Of a DNA stretch of 64,000 nt, positions 44,202 to 55,431 are shown piece after piece. Position 1 is the first letter of the stretch; every line of letters starts with the position of its first letter. The position numbers were made by a program, and so were the translations under genes. Source of the DNA: Channallabes apus (taxonomy: Eukaryota > Chordata > Actinopteri > Siluriformes > Clariidae); assembly GCA_030522415.1 (NCBI GenBank), contig CM060121.1, positions 14,603,142 through 14,667,141 of the forward strand, in the 5' to 3' direction. Below the pieces are notes generated by a model, which was not told where the DNA came from, made no database searches, and was given only the letters and a program-made list of their open reading frames with translations.

Positions 44202-44729
44202 TGTCATGCTGTCCTGTAATGATACACGCAATACTGCAGGTGCAGGAACAAATCAGGTTTTATTTACTCTTTTTTCTTGCACAAAACAAAACTTAATCAA
44301 CTCAATATCCACCCCGTGGGTGGTATTTTCCCGACGCGGTCTGCAGGCGGCCTATACAAAAAAAACACAAAGGGGCGTTCATCAACGCTGAGTTCACATG
44401 CGACGAAACAGCTGCTCCACAGCCGTGTCAGTCCTTGAGTGTGAAGCTGCCTTGCTTCACACTACCTCGCCTGCAGATACCGCTTAGCCCTTGGGGGAGA
44501 AGAACACAGAGAGAGTGTCAGGTGTAAGGTGTGGCATAATGGTGACCAGACGCTGTGGTATGGGTTCGGCTGGTTTAAATAGTGAGACACATGAGGTAGA
44601 GACAGGTGTTTCCTATTACATCATTAGGGGTAGACAATGACATACTCAGACACACTAGGGGGAGACAAAGCTACGGCTCAGTAAGCCGGTGAACCGGATC
44701 TCCGGGGCTGCGGAGGTTCGGATGTTACA
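44202..44729 (-). repeat. Gypsy-B 3' LTR
   Basis: It is delimited by the CAGAC duplication at 44197-44201 and by the polypurine tract at 44731-44745 (GGGGAGGGGGGTAA in element sense). It contains the stop codon and last codons of the gag-pol frame. Confidence 0.95.
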
Positions 44730-47700
44730 TTACCCCCCTCCCCAGGACCGGCTTCCTGAAGAGGAGGTGGGCGCTCCCCCTGCGTTACCAAAGGGGATCG
44801 GAACCCACCGACCTGATGGAATTGCCGGCGGGCGGGTCGGCCCCGAGGTCGTGGCGCAGGACGATCCGGCCGTGCCTTGTGGAACTCGGAAATGAGTTCA
44901 GGGCTCAGGATGTCCCGCGCCGGAACCCAGCTGCGTTCCTCCGGACCGTAACCCTCCCACTCCACCAGATATTGGAGTGAGCCTCCTCGCCTTCGGGAAT
45001 CCAACAGTTGTTGGACTCTAAATGCCGGAGCGCCCTCGATTTCCACAGCCCCGGGGAGCGAGGGGGTCACGACCCCCTCATCCAGCGGTCCCCTTCTTAC
45101 CGGCCTGAGAAGAGAGATGTGAAAAGTAGGGTTAATGCGCATGTGTGGGGGGAGTTGCAACTTAAACGATACCGGGTTAATTTGGGCTACGATGGGGAAG
45201 GGACCGATGAATCGTGGGGATAACTTACGACAGGGGAGGTTAAGAGAGAGGTCCTTTGTCGAGAGCCAAACCCGATCACCTACCTGGAGCGGAGGAGTTT
45301 CCCCTCGCCGTCTATCGGCGAATTTTTTAAAGCGACGAACTGCTTGGGAGATATGAGCATGCGCTCCCTCCCATACTTTTTCCGCTTTTTTAAACCACTC
45401 GTCCACCATGGGGATATTGGTGGGAGTGGCATCCCAAGGACAGAGCGGCGGCTGGTATCCGAGCACGCACTGAAACGGCGTTAGGCCGGTTGAGGAATGT
45501 CTTAAAGAGTTTCGTGCATATTCCGCCCAGAGTAAATAGTCCGCCCACTCATGTTGTCGACTACTACAATATGCGCGAAGGAATTTCCCGAGATCTTGTA
45601 CAGTCCGCTCTGCCTGTCCATTAGACTCCGGGTGATAGCCTGAGGTTAGACTAACAGTGGTTCCCAATTTCTGGAAAAAAGCTTTCCAGACTCTGGCGGT
45701 AAATTGGGGACCACGATCTGAAACGATATCCTCCGGAATACCATAGTAGCGAAACACTGCATCGAATAGGGTTTCCGTCACCTGGGCGGCGGTTGGGAGA
45801 GCGCAGAACGGGACAAACCGACAGCCTTTGGAGAAACGATCCACCACTACTAGAACTGTCGTGTACCCTTTTGACACTGGCAGATCCGTCACAAAATCCA
45901 CCGCTAGGTGGGACGACGGTCTGTTAGGGGTGGGTAAGGGCATTAATTTACCAACTGGCAACCCTCGGGGGCTCTTACTGGTTGCGCAGGTAACACAAGA
46001 CGAAACAACTGTTTTCACCGTTTCCCGCATATTTGGCCACCAGAACTTAGGTTCCAGTAATTGAAAGGTCTTTACTTCGCCGGGATGTCCAGATGTGAGG
46101 TTAATGTGGGCCTCCACGGTCACTCGTTCTCGTAGTGACTCCGGTACGTAGGTTCGATCCGGAGGACAGTCAGCCGGCACGGACTCGGTTCGTGTCGCCT
46201 GGACTATCTCCGCATCGAGATCCCACGTTATCGGAGCCACCACGAGTGCCGGGGGCAAAATGGTTTCAGGAGCCGTGGGTCGATCCTGCGCCGCGAAACA
46301 GCGGGAGAGCGCGTCCGCTTTTAAGTTTTTAGAGCCGGGGCGATAGGTAATGATGAAATGGAAACGGGTGAAAAACAGCGCCCAGCGGGCTTGCCGAGGG
46401 TTTAGTCTTTTAGCTTGTTGGAGGTACTCTAGATTTTTATGATCGGTGAGCACTGTGAATGGATGTTCTGCTCCCTCCAACCAATGCCTCCATTCCTCTA
46501 ACGCCGCTTTTATGGCAAGCAGTTCGCGATTTCCGATATCATAATTGCACTCAGCAGGTGTCAATTTTCTCGAAAAGAAAGCGCAGGGGTATAGCTTCTC
46601 TGGGTGGCCATGGCGCTGTGACAGTACCGCTCCTAATCCTACTTCCGACGCATCGACCTCGACTACGAAGGGCTTAGTTGGATCGGGAAGTTTTAAAATG
46701 GGCGCAGAAGTAAAAGATTGTTTTAGACGCCGGAATGTGAGACGCGCTTCCGGCGTGAACTGGCGCAGCTTTTGTGGTTTTCCCTTCAATAAGTTAGTGA
46801 GCGGTGCTGCCAGTGTACTATAGCCCCTAATGAAGCGCCTGTAAAAATTAGCGAACCCAAGGAAGCTTTGTAGCGCTTTCACTGATGTGGGTTCCGGCCA
46901 TAATTGGACCGCACTGACCTTAGCTTTGTCCATCATGACCCCCCGTGGCCCTATGCGATAGCCCAGAAATGCTATCTCCGTTTTGTGGAATTCACACTTC
47001 TCCGCCTTCACATAGAGCCCATGTTCCCTTAGTCGACGGAGGACGGCGGTCACATGATGGACATGCTCTCCATATGACCGAGAGTATATCAGAATGTCAT
47101 CTAAATATACGATCACAAACCGGTTCAACATATGTCGAAGCACGTCATTCATGAACCCCTGAAACACCGCAGGTGCATTCACCAGTCCATAGGCCATCAC
47201 ATTATACTGATAATGACCTGATGTAGTGCTAAATGCAGTCTTCCACTCATCGCCCTTGCGAACACGAACGAGGTTATATGCGCTGCGGAGGTCTAGTTTA
47301 GAAAAGATGGACGCGCCTCGGAGCAGGTCGATCGCGGCTGGTACCAAAGGCAGTGGGTGCTTATATTTTATTGTGATGGCATTGAGACCCCGGTAATCAA
47401 TACACGGCCTAAGGCCCCCCCCTCTCTTTTCGATAAAAAAGAATCCTGCTGAGGCTGGAGACGTGGAGCGACTAATGAGTCCCTGTCCGAGAGCCTCTCT
47501 CACGTATTCCTCCATTGCCCGGGTTTCAGCCACGGACAATGGGTAAACCCGCGAGCTAGGCGGTGCTTTCCCGGGCAGGAGGTCGATAGCGCAATCCCAC
47601 GGGCGGTGAGGGGGAAGTCGTGCAGCAGCCCTAATACTAAACACGTCTTTAAACCTGTCGTACTCAGATGGCACTGTAGTCGAAACCAGGGCGCTGGGGC

Positions 47701-49099
47701 TTTCTATCGAAGTTGTTTGGACCATCAATGAGGATGGTGAACAGAATTTTGCGCATCGGGGAGACCAGGATAGGATGCGTGACCCAGCCCAATCAAAATT
47801 AGGGTTGTGAGAGCGCAGCCATGGGAGGCCGAGCACGACGGACTGACTCACCTGAGGAATCACATAGAATTTTATTTCCTCCGTGTGGTTTGGGAACGTT
47901 AACCGTAAGGGCGCGGAGATCATTGTAACGGGCGATTGTGCTAATGGGTTGCCATCGAGTGCATTAATCCCGATCGGGGTTGGAAGCTTCGACACTGGAG
48001 CATGCAGCGAGGAAAGGAGAGAGGAAGAAATAAAATTCCCAGCCGACCCGGAATCTATTAACGGGGAAACAGACAGAATATGGTTATGGTATGATATTTT
48101 TGCATTGATGCAGAATGACTGAGTGATACGTGAGGGTGTATGTGGAGTTACTTGTAACAATGGGCATGTTTTAATGAGGTGTCCTCCCCCCCCGCAGTAC
48201 AGGCAAAGTCCTGCCGTGAATCGGCGTCTCCTCTCCTGTGCCGATAACCTGGACGTGCCTACGTCCATCGGCTCCGCTGTCCCTTCTCGGGGTCTCGGCG
48301 GGCTCTTGTTGGGGCTGAGACGGCGGCGCGGTGCAGCACTGCCCCCTGCTGCTCTCGCGGGGTTCTGCCTTTTCTGACCGCGGAGGTGCTGGTCTAACTT
48401 AATGGCGAGCTGGATGGTCTCATCGAGGTCCATCTCCGCGTCACGACATGCCAGCTCTAGTTGGATCTCGGGTTGTAGACCATCCCGGAAGCGTGCGAGG
48501 AGACTTCTCTCACACCATTCACTCTCCGCGGCCAGGATTTTAAATTTCACGGCGTAATCCACCACCGTGGCTTGCCCTTGCTTCAGTCTTAGAAGTTGTT
48601 GCTCTCCCGTCCGACCCTGATCCGGGTGGTCAAAGACTGAGCGAAAGGCGCGTTGGAACCGCGAAAAGTCGATCACGTCTCGACCTCCAGCACACCATAT
48701 CGCCGTTGCCCAGTCCATAGCCGCACCTGTGAGCTGTTGTGTGACGAAACTGATTTTTTGACGGTCGTCCAGTCCCGGGTAGTTCGCCAGATACAGCTCA
48801 CAGGCGAGGAGGAACTTTCTGCAGCCCTCCGGGTCACCCGCGTATCTTTCGGGGGGGGCTGCTCTTGGGGGTGATCGTGAGGGGCGCCTCGGCGCCGGGG
48901 ATGAGGGTGACTGGCCTGCAGCTATGTCACGGACACTGTGCGCCAAGTCGTTGATCGCGCGAGCTAGACTGTCCATTTGCCCCTGCTGTCTTCGGATGTA
49001 ATCCATCATGGGCGGGGTATCGCCTGGCAGGGGCGTTCCTGCTGCAGTCTGGAAGATGGTCTGGTCATCTGTCATGCTGTCCTGTAATGATACACGCAA
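44678..49099 (-). CDS. Gypsy-B gag-pol polyprotein with chromodomain (1,473 aa)
   Basis: A single frame carries all functions in Ty3/gypsy order. Gag spans about residues 1-320, with the knuckle [14 protein letters not shown] near 298-311. Protease has [13 protein letters not shown] near 350. RT runs about 500-700 with [13 protein letters not shown] near 665. RNase H has [13 protein letters not shown] and TDHKNLEYL. Integrase has a zinc domain ending CVTCATSK, then the core [16 protein letters not shown] and [10 protein letters not shown]. After the HISLLRPV tether, a chromodomain ([20 protein letters not shown]) near 1400-1430 may bind methylated histone. Two ATGs are possible: 49099 in U5, or 49075, whose second codon ends the LTR. 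Nothing is broken. Confidence 0.95.
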   Translation of the reverse strand: MRVSLQDSMTDDQTIFQTAAGTPLPGDTPPMMDYIRRQQGQMDSLARAINDLAHSVRDIAAGQSPSSPAPRRPSRSPPRAAPPERYAGDPEGCRKFLLACELYLANYPGLDDRQKISFVTQQLTGAAMDWATAIWCAGGRDVIDFSRFQRAFRSVFDHPDQGRTGEQQLLRLKQGQATVVDYAVKFKILAAESEWCERSLLARFRDGLQPEIQLELACRDAEMDLDETIQLAIKLDQHLRGQKRQNPARAAGGSAAPRRRLSPNKSPPRPREGTAEPMDVGTSRLSAQERRRRFTAGLCLYCGGGGHLIKTCPLLQVTPHTPSRITQSFCINAKISYHNHILSVSPLIDSGSAGNFISSSLLSSLHAPVSKLPTPIGINALDGNPLAQSPVTMISAPLRLTFPNHTEEIKFYVIPQVSQSVVLGLPWLRSHNPNFDWAGSRILSWSPRCAKFCSPSSLMVQTTSIESPSALVSTTVPSEYDRFKDVFSIRAAARLPPHRPWDCAIDLLPGKAPPSSRVYPLSVAETRAMEEYVREALGQGLISRSTSPASAGFFFIEKRGGGLRPCIDYRGLNAITIKYKHPLPLVPAAIDLLRGASIFSKLDLRSAYNLVRVRKGDEWKTAFSTTSGHYQYNVMAYGLVNAPAVFQGFMNDVLRHMLNRFVIVYLDDILIYSRSYGEHVHHVTAVLRRLREHGLYVKAEKCEFHKTEIAFLGYRIGPRGVMMDKAKVSAVQLWPEPTSVKALQSFLGFANFYRRFIRGYSTLAAPLTNLLKGKPQKLRQFTPEARLTFRRLKQSFTSAPILKLPDPTKPFVVEVDASEVGLGAVLSQRHGHPEKLYPCAFFSRKLTPAECNYDIGNRELLAIKAALEEWRHWLEGAEHPFTVLTDHKNLEYLQQAKRLNPRQARWALFFTRFHFIITYRPGSKNLKADALSRCFAAQDRPTAPETILPPALVVAPITWDLDAEIVQATRTESVPADCPPDRTYVPESLRERVTVEAHINLTSGHPGEVKTFQLLEPKFWWPNMRETVKTVVSSCVTCATSKSPRGLPVGKLMPLPTPNRPSSHLAVDFVTDLPVSKGYTTVLVVVDRFSKGCRFVPFCALPTAAQVTETLFDAVFRYYGIPEDIVSDRGPQFTARVWKAFFQKLGTTVSLTSGYHPESNGQAERTVQDLGKFLRAYCSSRQHEWADYLLWAEYARNSLRHSSTGLTPFQCVLGYQPPLCPWDATPTNIPMVDEWFKKAEKVWEGAHAHISQAVRRFKKFADRRRGETPPLQVGDRVWLSTKDLSLNLPCRKLSPRFIGPFPIVAQINPVSFKLQLPPHMRINPTFHISLLRPVRRGPLDEGVVTPSLPGAVEIEGAPAFRVQQLLDSRRRGGSLQYLVEWEGYGPEERSWVPARDILSPELISEFHKARPDRPAPRPRGRPARRQFHQVGGFRSPLVTQGERPPPLQEAGPGEGGNVTSEPPQPRRSGSPAY
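49059..49067 (-). promoter_or_regulatory. Gypsy-B self-priming primer-binding site
   Basis: In element sense, TGACCAGAC begins 2 nt after the 5' LTR end. It is exactly complementary to GTCTGGTCA at plus 49411-49419 inside the LTR. That site lies 30 nt downstream of the T of TATTTAAA, where the transcript should start. Confidence 0.7.
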
Positions 49100-49597
49100 T
49101 ACTGCAGGTGCAGGAACAAATCAGGTTTTATTTACTCTTTTTTCTTGCACAAAACAAAACTTAATCAACTCAATATCCACCCCGTGGGTGGTATTTTCCC
49201 GACGCGGTCTGCAGGCGGCCTATACAAAAAAAACACAAAGGGGCGTTCATCAACGCTGAGTTCACATGCGACGAAACAGCTGCTCCACAGCCGTGTCAGT
49301 CCTTGAGTGTGAAGCTGCCTTGCTTCACACTACCTCGCCTGCAGATACCGCTTAGCCCTTGGGGGAGAAGAACACAGAGAGAGTGTCAGGTGTAAGGTGT
49401 GGCATAATGGTGACCAGACGCTGTGGTATGGGTTCGGCTGGTTTAAATAGTGAGACACATGAGGTAGAGACAGGTGTTTCCTATTACATCATTAGGGGTA
49501 GACAATGACATACTCAGACACACTAGGGGGAGACAAAGCTACGGCTCAGTAAGCCGGTGAACCGGATCTCCGGGGCTGCGGAGGTTCGGATGTTACA
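49070..49597 (-). repeat. Gypsy-B 5' LTR
   Basis: Identical by eye to the 3' LTR and of the same length. In element sense it has TATTTAAA (plus 49443-49450), a predicted start at about 49419, and AATAAA downstream (plus 49128-49133). Confidence 0.95.
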
Positions 49598-49602
49598 CAG
49601 AC

Positions 49603-50821
49603 GTTCTCCTACTTGGTGGAGAGCCTGGTTTACAAAGGGCGTGCCATTGTCGCTACTTATTTTTTCAGGGATTCCCCATCGTGGGATAATCTCAGATAGC
49701 AAAGCTTTTGCTACTGCACTAGCATCTTGTTTGGATGTAGGGAAAGCTTCCACCCATTTAGAAAACATATCAACTAATACCAAACAATATTTTTTCCCTT
49801 CACTTGGTGTTAGTTCTATGAAATCCATTTGTATATGTTCAAAAGGCCTTTGTGGTTGTGGGTGTGCGCTTTGACTGATCTTAATTCCTCTCCCTATGTT
49901 ATTAGTCGCACAAATTACACATTTTTCACAGTATTTTTGGCAGTAATTTGTAAAGCCTCTAGTATACCAACACAGAGATATACTATCAGCCATTCCCCCT
50001 TTTGAAACATGGTCCTTATCATGTGTCAATTTTGTATAATGAGGAAATAAAGCTTTTGGTAAACAAGGTTTGTTATTGGGGCCGTACCATACCCCATTCC
50101 TCACTTTTCCCCCAGCCTTTGACCAGTCTTGCTTTTCTGCTGGGGTAGCTTGTGTCTGCAAATCCTGTAAATCAGCTGTTGGAACAGAAGATTTAGTCAT
50201 GCACATGTTAACATTGTCATTAGGTGGTCTCGATGCCGCTGTCTTTGCTGCTGCATCTGCTCTTGAGTTTCCCTGTGAAATTGGATCATTGTTTTTTGTG
50301 TGAGCTGCGCATTTACAAACAGCAATCGATTTAGGTAAAAGGATTGCCTTCAGGAGGTCAGAAATCAGGCCGTGATGCGCTATGGGCTTCCCTGATGATG
50401 TAAGAAATCCCCTGTGCTTCCACAGTGTTGCAAAGTCGTGAGTTACCCCAAAAGCAAACTGACTGTCAGTATATATAGTGACTGTTTTACCCTCAGCAAG
50501 TTTACATGCCTCTGTTAAAGCAATGAGCTCTGCTGCTTGTGCAGATAGATGTTTAGGAAGTGGCTCTGATTTTAATATACCATATGCAGTTACCACGGCA
50601 TACCCTACGCAATTTTGGCCTGTTTGTTTGTTCCTGAATGCTGATCCATCTACAAACACTTCCATTTCTGCATTCTGCAAAGGAATATCTTGTAAATCAG
50701 GTCTTGCGCTGCAAATTTCATTAGTTACAGCTACACAGTCATGTGGTTCACCATCGCCTTCTGTAGGAAGAAGAGTAGCAGGATTAAGCACAGTGCATCT
50801 TTTTACTGTAACATTTGGCAT
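49603..50821 (-). pseudogene. ERV2 RNase H and integrase, 5' part
   Basis: The frame begins MPNVTVKRCTVLNPATLL and encodes RNase H (EMEVFVDGSAF, TIYTDSQFAF, GNSRADAAAK). It then gives an integrase zinc domain (HDKDHVSKGG to CVICATNN) and the first two core acids (IQMDFIEL, SSDNGTPF). It stops at the Gypsy-B insertion after HQVGERL; residues listed beyond this belong to Gypsy-B. Upstream, an in-frame stop separates it from the RT connection frame. Confidence 0.9.
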
Positions 50822-50824
50822 CTC

Positions 50825-52072
50825 TCATAAAATTGTGTTATACCTCAACCATCGTGCTGTTGACATGTGTGCCGTTTTTTGTTCGAGGAGAAGTAGTGAA
50901 ACTGCATGTGGAACCAATAAAGTTAAATCACTGTACCCTACTATGTCCCTAGAAGCTGTTACAGCTTTTTCAGCAGCTGCAACGGCTCTTAAACACATTG
51001 GTAACCCTGCTGCTACAGGATCTAGTTTTGCTGAAAAATAGGCCACCGGCCTAAGTTTACTCCCATGTTCTTGCAATAGCACAGACGTCATACAACCTCG
51101 CTTTTCATCCACTGTCTGCACAAAAGGTTTATTTGGATTGGGGATCCCCAAAGTAGGTGTGGTTTGTAGTGCCAATTACAAATTAGTGAATGCCTTTTCT
51201 GCCTCTTGAGTCCAACTAAGTGCACTGTGGGCCTGTAGGCCCTTCCCATGAGTTATCTCACTCAAGGGAGCCTCGAGGATTGCATAGTTAGGAATGAACG
51301 TTCTGCAATATGAACACATGCCCAAAAATGACATAAGTTGTTTTTTTGTTTTTGGAATTTCTTGAATTGCTTTTACTCTGTTTGGACCTAAAGTTTTACC
51401 TTGTTCTGATATCAGATGCCCCAAGAATTTTACCTGCTGTTGTACAAACTGTAATTTAGATAGACTTGCCTTGTGACCCTTTTTTGCTAGGTGACAAAGC
51501 AAGGCTATGGTATCCTTTTCACATTGCTCTTTAGATGGCGCTGCTATCAAGCAATCATCAACAAATTGAAGAAGGCTTGACCGAGGAGACAGGGTCAATG
51601 ATTCCAGACTTTTTCTTAATGCTTCATTGTAAATTGTGGGTGACTCTGAGTACCCCTGGCATAATCTCGAGAACGTATAGGGTCTCCCCTTAAATGAAAA
51701 CGCAAACCAGTACTGGCTGTCAGGGTGAACAGGAACGCTAAAAAATGCATTGGCCAAATCTACAACTGAAAACCACCGGCTGCCCGGTGGGATTTGTGCT
51801 AGAATAGTGTATGGATTCGGGACATTTGGAGCTCTTATTATTATTGCATCATTTACTGCTTGAAGGTCCTGCACAAATCTCCAATCATCAGGTTCACCTG
51901 GAATTTTTGCTTTTTTCACTGGAAAGATTGGTGTTCTAACTGGTGAGTCTTCACATGGGATTATCACTCCAGTCTTTAATAAAGAATTAAACATGGGAGT
52001 AATGCCTTCTATCGCCTCAGTTTTCAATGGTTACTGTGTCTTACAAGGCCTATAATCTGACTTTGGTGTAAT
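50825..52072 (-). pseudogene. ERV2 reverse transcriptase and connection
   Basis: RT reads from about 52060 (TEAIEGITPMFNSLLKTGVI) through WFSVVDLANAFFSVPV and LLQFVDDCLIA, with the FVDD catalytic box. It continues to KFLGHLISEQGKTLGP and MSFLGMCSYCRTFIPNYA. An in-frame stop at 51176-51178 interrupts before TPTLGIPNPNKPFVQTVDEK, which continues to 50825 where a second stop lies. All pieces share one frame. Relative to the domain upstream (52075-52692) there is a frameshift near 52050-52080. Confidence 0.9.
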
Positions 52073-52074
52073 TT

Positions 52075-52692
52075 TTACTGGTTCAACATCACATATGAGT
52101 CATATGAGAAAACATCATGTTTTCCCTTTGCCCAAAGACTCTCTGGCACTGTTTTTAGCCTTGGGTCGCTTATCTCTATCTGTGGGAAGCTCCAATTCAC
52201 TCTCTCATGATTCAATGTTGACACCGGAATTATCTCTACAACTCTCTTAGCTTCTACCAACCAGTTCAGACCGACCTTGTATGTGTTATTTGTTTTACTA
52301 TACCAAGTCTCTGTGTCTCCCACTCGAACCCAATCATTAATTCTGAGGTTATTCAACACCCATGGTCCCAATTCTTGCCATTCATTTTTGTTATTTTTAG
52401 ATAATGACACATGAGGATGTGACCCTTCTATGGTAAATGGGTGTGGCATGCCAGTTCTTACACTTACTCTAGAGAGGTCTATAGATACGGCGCATCTATA
52501 TTGGTCCCAATATAGATCTTGAAACAATAGCATGTCTGGGTTTTGTAGTTCTCTAAACCATTCACTCTCATACTCATTGTCAGGCTTTTCAAAATAAATG
52601 TGTGCAGTGCAATGCAAATCATGGTCAGACATAAAACTTGTGTTAGTAGGGTTAATGCGGTCATGTGCTGCTTCCACAAGTGTCTGGTTCAC
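52075..52692 (-). pseudogene. ERV2 2H-like (CNPase-type) domain of pol
   Basis: This 205-residue frame lies between protease and RT, the same place as the extra ERV1 domain. It has DLHCTAHIYFE (H27/T29 of this frame) and HPHVSLSK (H94/S96), separated by a strand-rich stretch with RCAVSIDLS. This matches the two H-x-[S/T] motifs of 2H phosphoesterases with CNPase-like spacing. Sequence identity to the ERV1 copy is low outside the motifs, so both motifs have been kept over long divergence. A stop (about 52726) separates it from protease, and a frameshift follows it. Histidine codons are at 52612-52614 and 52411-52413. Confidence 0.65.
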
Positions 52693-52725
52693 TGAACTCG
52701 TAATAGATTGAGCCCATATCCACTC

Positions 52726-53251
52726 CTACATGTACATCAATGGCCTGGTGTCATATTTCACCCCCTGAATTTCTACTTCATCTTTCTCTACTACTTTTAG
52801 CCCTCCTGGGGTACTAATCAAACTCAATCCCAATTTGTTTATTAAATCACGCCCCAGGAGATTAATAGGACAACAACTAGAAAGCAAGAATGAAAATTTG
52901 AATTTTTCTCCTTTATCAGTTTCACACTTCAGGGGTGTAGAAAATTTTTCTTTTACCATGACACCATATGCCCCTACTGAGTTCAGGTCTTATCACAGAG
53001 TTTCCTGCTCCAGAATCTACCAGAAACATAATCTTTTCTCCTGCAACATTCATCATATACACAGGCATTTGTTTATATGACTCATCACCATACTTTGCGT
53101 AAGTGCCAAGATGTTCTTGCACATTTTCTAGTCTTAATATAGTTTGTGAAATAAGTTCAGAAAGGTTAGTTGAAGAGGTTAGCTCTAGCGAATCTTCATT
53201 GCAAAGCATTAAAGGTTTTGACTCACCCTCTCCTTCCGGTCTGCTCCCCAC
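52726..53251 (-). pseudogene. ERV2 protease, frameshifted
   Basis: The active-site segment FLVDSGAGNSVIRPELS is in the frame starting at 53251, the same frame as gag. The second half (FSFLLSSCCPINLLGRDLINKLG) is in another frame (52726-52959). The shift lies near 52950-52965. A stop at 52726 follows. Confidence 0.85.
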
Positions 53252-53410
53252 GGCCCCGTCCTTTTTCTGTCAATTTCCACCCTGATCCTCACCTCTCCTA
53301 ATCCATTCCTCTCCTCTGCTCCTTCTCGGACAGTCTCTAATCCAATGGTTTTCACTTGCTCATCCATAACAGCCATTTGTTCTCCCACGTCCACCACCTC
53401 CTCGTCCTCT
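53252..53410 (-). pseudogene. ERV2 nucleocapsid region with nonsense changes
   Basis: Reading on in the gag frame after the stop at 53411 gives an Arg/Gly-rich stretch and a CCHC-like knuckle in which the second cysteine position is a stop codon (TGA). Another TGA occurs before the protease frame; that one could be the original gag-pol terminator. Confidence 0.6.
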
Positions 53411-54472
53411 TCAACGTCTCCTGTACTGTACATCCGCAGTTTGTCTTACCATCTGCAACACTGCCAGCTGTGCATTGTGACTCTCGTCTTCTCTCTTCTT
53501 GTTGCGCTTAACTTTTTCTTGTGATACCAGCTTTTCCGCGTGTATTGCATGTTGTTCAATGAGACCAAGTTTTCCAGTGTCCCATCCAACGCATGTGTTT
53601 TTCACCTTCTGAGCGATGTGCTCCTGTAATCCATTTATGAAACTGTTCCTCAAATGTGCTTCATACGGTGAGATTGCTGCCACAGACATGTCTGCAGGCC
53701 TCTCCAACCCGCTGTTTGCATCATGTACCTCAGTGAGACGGGTGAGATAGTGTGACATGCTCTCTCCTGGTTGTTGTTTGCACATTGATATTTTAGTCAT
53801 ATCCATTTTTGCTGGGAACGCTTCTTTACACGCTGCTGTAAGGCACACCACAAAACCGTTAAATGCTTGGTTTTCTTCATGATCAGCCAGAGCTCGCCGT
53901 GCGAAAACACTGTCCTTTGGCCAGGAATACTTAATCTTTGCAAAGTCCGCACCTAGTTTTCTCCCCAAAAGTCGTCGCATTTCATAAGATGTCGGGCGAA
54001 ACTCTGAGCAAAATCTGCTCATTTCATCACCGAATTTCTGTCCTCTCGGGTCTGGGAGTTGTCCATGTGCATTTTCGATGTCCTTTATTGTCCATGGTCG
54101 GTGAACAAGCATCGATGTGCCATCCGCCCCTGCTACTTCCATCATTGGAGCAGTGATTACTTGATGAACACTTCCTGTAGCTCCTAAGAGTTCCTCTCTC
54201 TCGTCCTCGCTGTCATCAGGTGGTGGTTGTCGATCAGCCTTTTCTCTTTTCAGCTGAACCTTGGTTCGAGTATGTGACGAAATTGGAGACAGAGCCGTCC
54301 TTGCTGTGCTGGGGCCTTGGGCCTGCCGAGAAGTCTCTTGTCCATGTTGTCTTACTGGATCTGCTGAAGGGGCTATCTGCCTAAGAGCTGGGGGTCGCGG
54401 GGGGCAGCCGTCCAGGTCGGGATCTGAAATAGACTTAACACACTGAAAAGAATCAATGTTTTGTGCTTGCAT
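53411..54472 (-). pseudogene. gag: ERV2 gag, capsid region (353 codons open)
   Basis: The frame begins MQAQNIDSFQCVKSIS. A Pro-rich linker is followed by a capsid with HRPWTIKDIENAHGQLPDPR (resembling the N-terminal capsid of gammaretroviruses), SWPKDSVFARRALADHEENQ, and a major-homology-type segment QQPGESMSHYLTRLTEVHDA. It ends in a basic region before the broken nucleocapsid. Upstream matrix is in the same frame but separated by stops at 54545 and 54530 lying between two A-runs, suggesting slippage indels. Confidence 0.85.
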
Positions 54473-54544
54473 TTTAGGTTGTATGCGTTTTTTTTCTAAG
54501 TTCTGCTTCTGCCTTCCACATATTAAATCCTACCCAATTAATGT

Positions 54545-54799
54545 TTACTTTGTTTTTTTTTTCTTTTTGTTATTGTAATTATCAATCTCTTTTTGTTGCA
54601 ATCTTGCGTTCAATAATTCTATCTGGCGCCGGCTAAAACTCCCTGCTTCAGGAAAGCCACACTCCCTTATCCACATTTCTACTTGGGTCACAGCCTCAGG
54701 GCCATAATTTCTAAACATAAATTGGATGTTAGGTTTATCACAACCCCATGGAATCTTTTCTTTAGTTTTAGTTTTGCTGTTACCGATGATTTTTACTTG
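54545..54799 (-). pseudogene. ERV2 gag, matrix region fragment
   Basis: An 85-codon open stretch lacks an ATG at its start (a TGA lies directly upstream). It contains IPWGCDKPNIQFMFRNYGPE and MWIRECGFPEAGSFSRRQIE, the size and position expected for matrix. It ends after a lysine run encoded by an A10 tract. Confidence 0.6.
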
Positions 54800-54837
54800 T
54801 CAATTTACACGTGCCACTAACTCACAGTGAGCTCTCA

Positions 54838-54985
54838 CAGTCCCCTTGACTGCTACCGGTGCAGTTTGCACTCTGCCGTAAAGTCCTCTTGACTTTACCG
54901 GTGCACTTTACTCTCTACCTTAATTTACCTCAACAGTCCCCTTGACTGTTTTTCCTTTATCCCGTAAAGTCCTCTTGACTTTTAC
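54838..54985 (-). repeat. ERV2 leader: four tandem short hairpins
   Basis: Four stem-loops with 5-nt loops: 54838-54852 (CAGTC/GACTG), 54878-54898 (GTAAAGTC/GACTTTAC, 8 bp perfect), 54932-54950 (AACAGTC/GACTGTT) and 54964-54985 (GTAAAGTC/GACTTTTAC, one bulge). In RNA sense the loops read AAGGG or AAGAG, alternating. They are candidate encapsidation or dimerisation signals. Confidence 0.6.
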
Positions 54986-55254
54986 GTGTGCACCTTGCAA
55001 CCCTGCACTCTGACTTGCTTTACCTCCGGAGGTCCTCACACGTCTGCTGCGGGGCCAAGTTTTTCGGAAACGAGGCTAAACCAGTACCCTATCTCTCTCT
55101 CTTTTGTGCGCCTTTGCACTTTTTTGGGTACTTTTCACGAATCCCAGACTCGTGTGATAGATCCAAGTTTAAATCTATCCCAGCCACTGTGAGAAAGCGC
55201 ACTTCTTACTCAATTACAACTTACTTTAACAATTACAACTTAAAGAAAAATAAT

Positions 55255-55265
55255 TTCCTTACCAC
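55255..55265 (-). promoter_or_regulatory. ERV2 candidate splice donor
   Basis: The minus strand reads TAGTGTG|GTAAGGAAA with GT at 55262-55261, about 190 nt past the 5' LTR. Confidence 0.4.
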
Positions 55266-55431
55266 ACTAATTTAGTTCTTTCAACTCCGGTGTTGAGGTG
55301 ACATGGTGAATCCCCGGTCCTCTCACGCTAGGATGTCAATTAGGCATTAGAGATGAAGTGAAAAGCCTCCAAGGCGTCAGTGCACGTGCGCCTCCCCGGG
55401 ATTCTCCAATGCCCTCCTCAAACACGGAGAA

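Larger units (their letters stand above)
44202..49597 (-). mobile_element. Gypsy-B: intact Ty3/gypsy chromovirus
   Basis: A 5.4-kb element with two 528-bp LTRs that look identical by eye, one uninterrupted gag-pol frame of 1,473 codons, a polypurine tract, a chromodomain and a perfect 5-bp target duplication CAGAC (44197-44201 and 49598-49602). It splits the ERV2 integrase. No tRNA-type primer site follows the 5' LTR; self-priming is indicated. All marks are those of a very recent, possibly active element of the Tf1/sushi type. Confidence 0.95.

Noticed and set aside
49070..49597. tRNA primer site for Gypsy-B
   Set aside because: No TGG-starting tRNA complement follows the LTR; the internal 9-nt complementarity explains priming better.
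50478..51041. 187-codon plus-strand frame
   Set aside because: It is the antisense shadow of the ERV2 RNase H and connection region.
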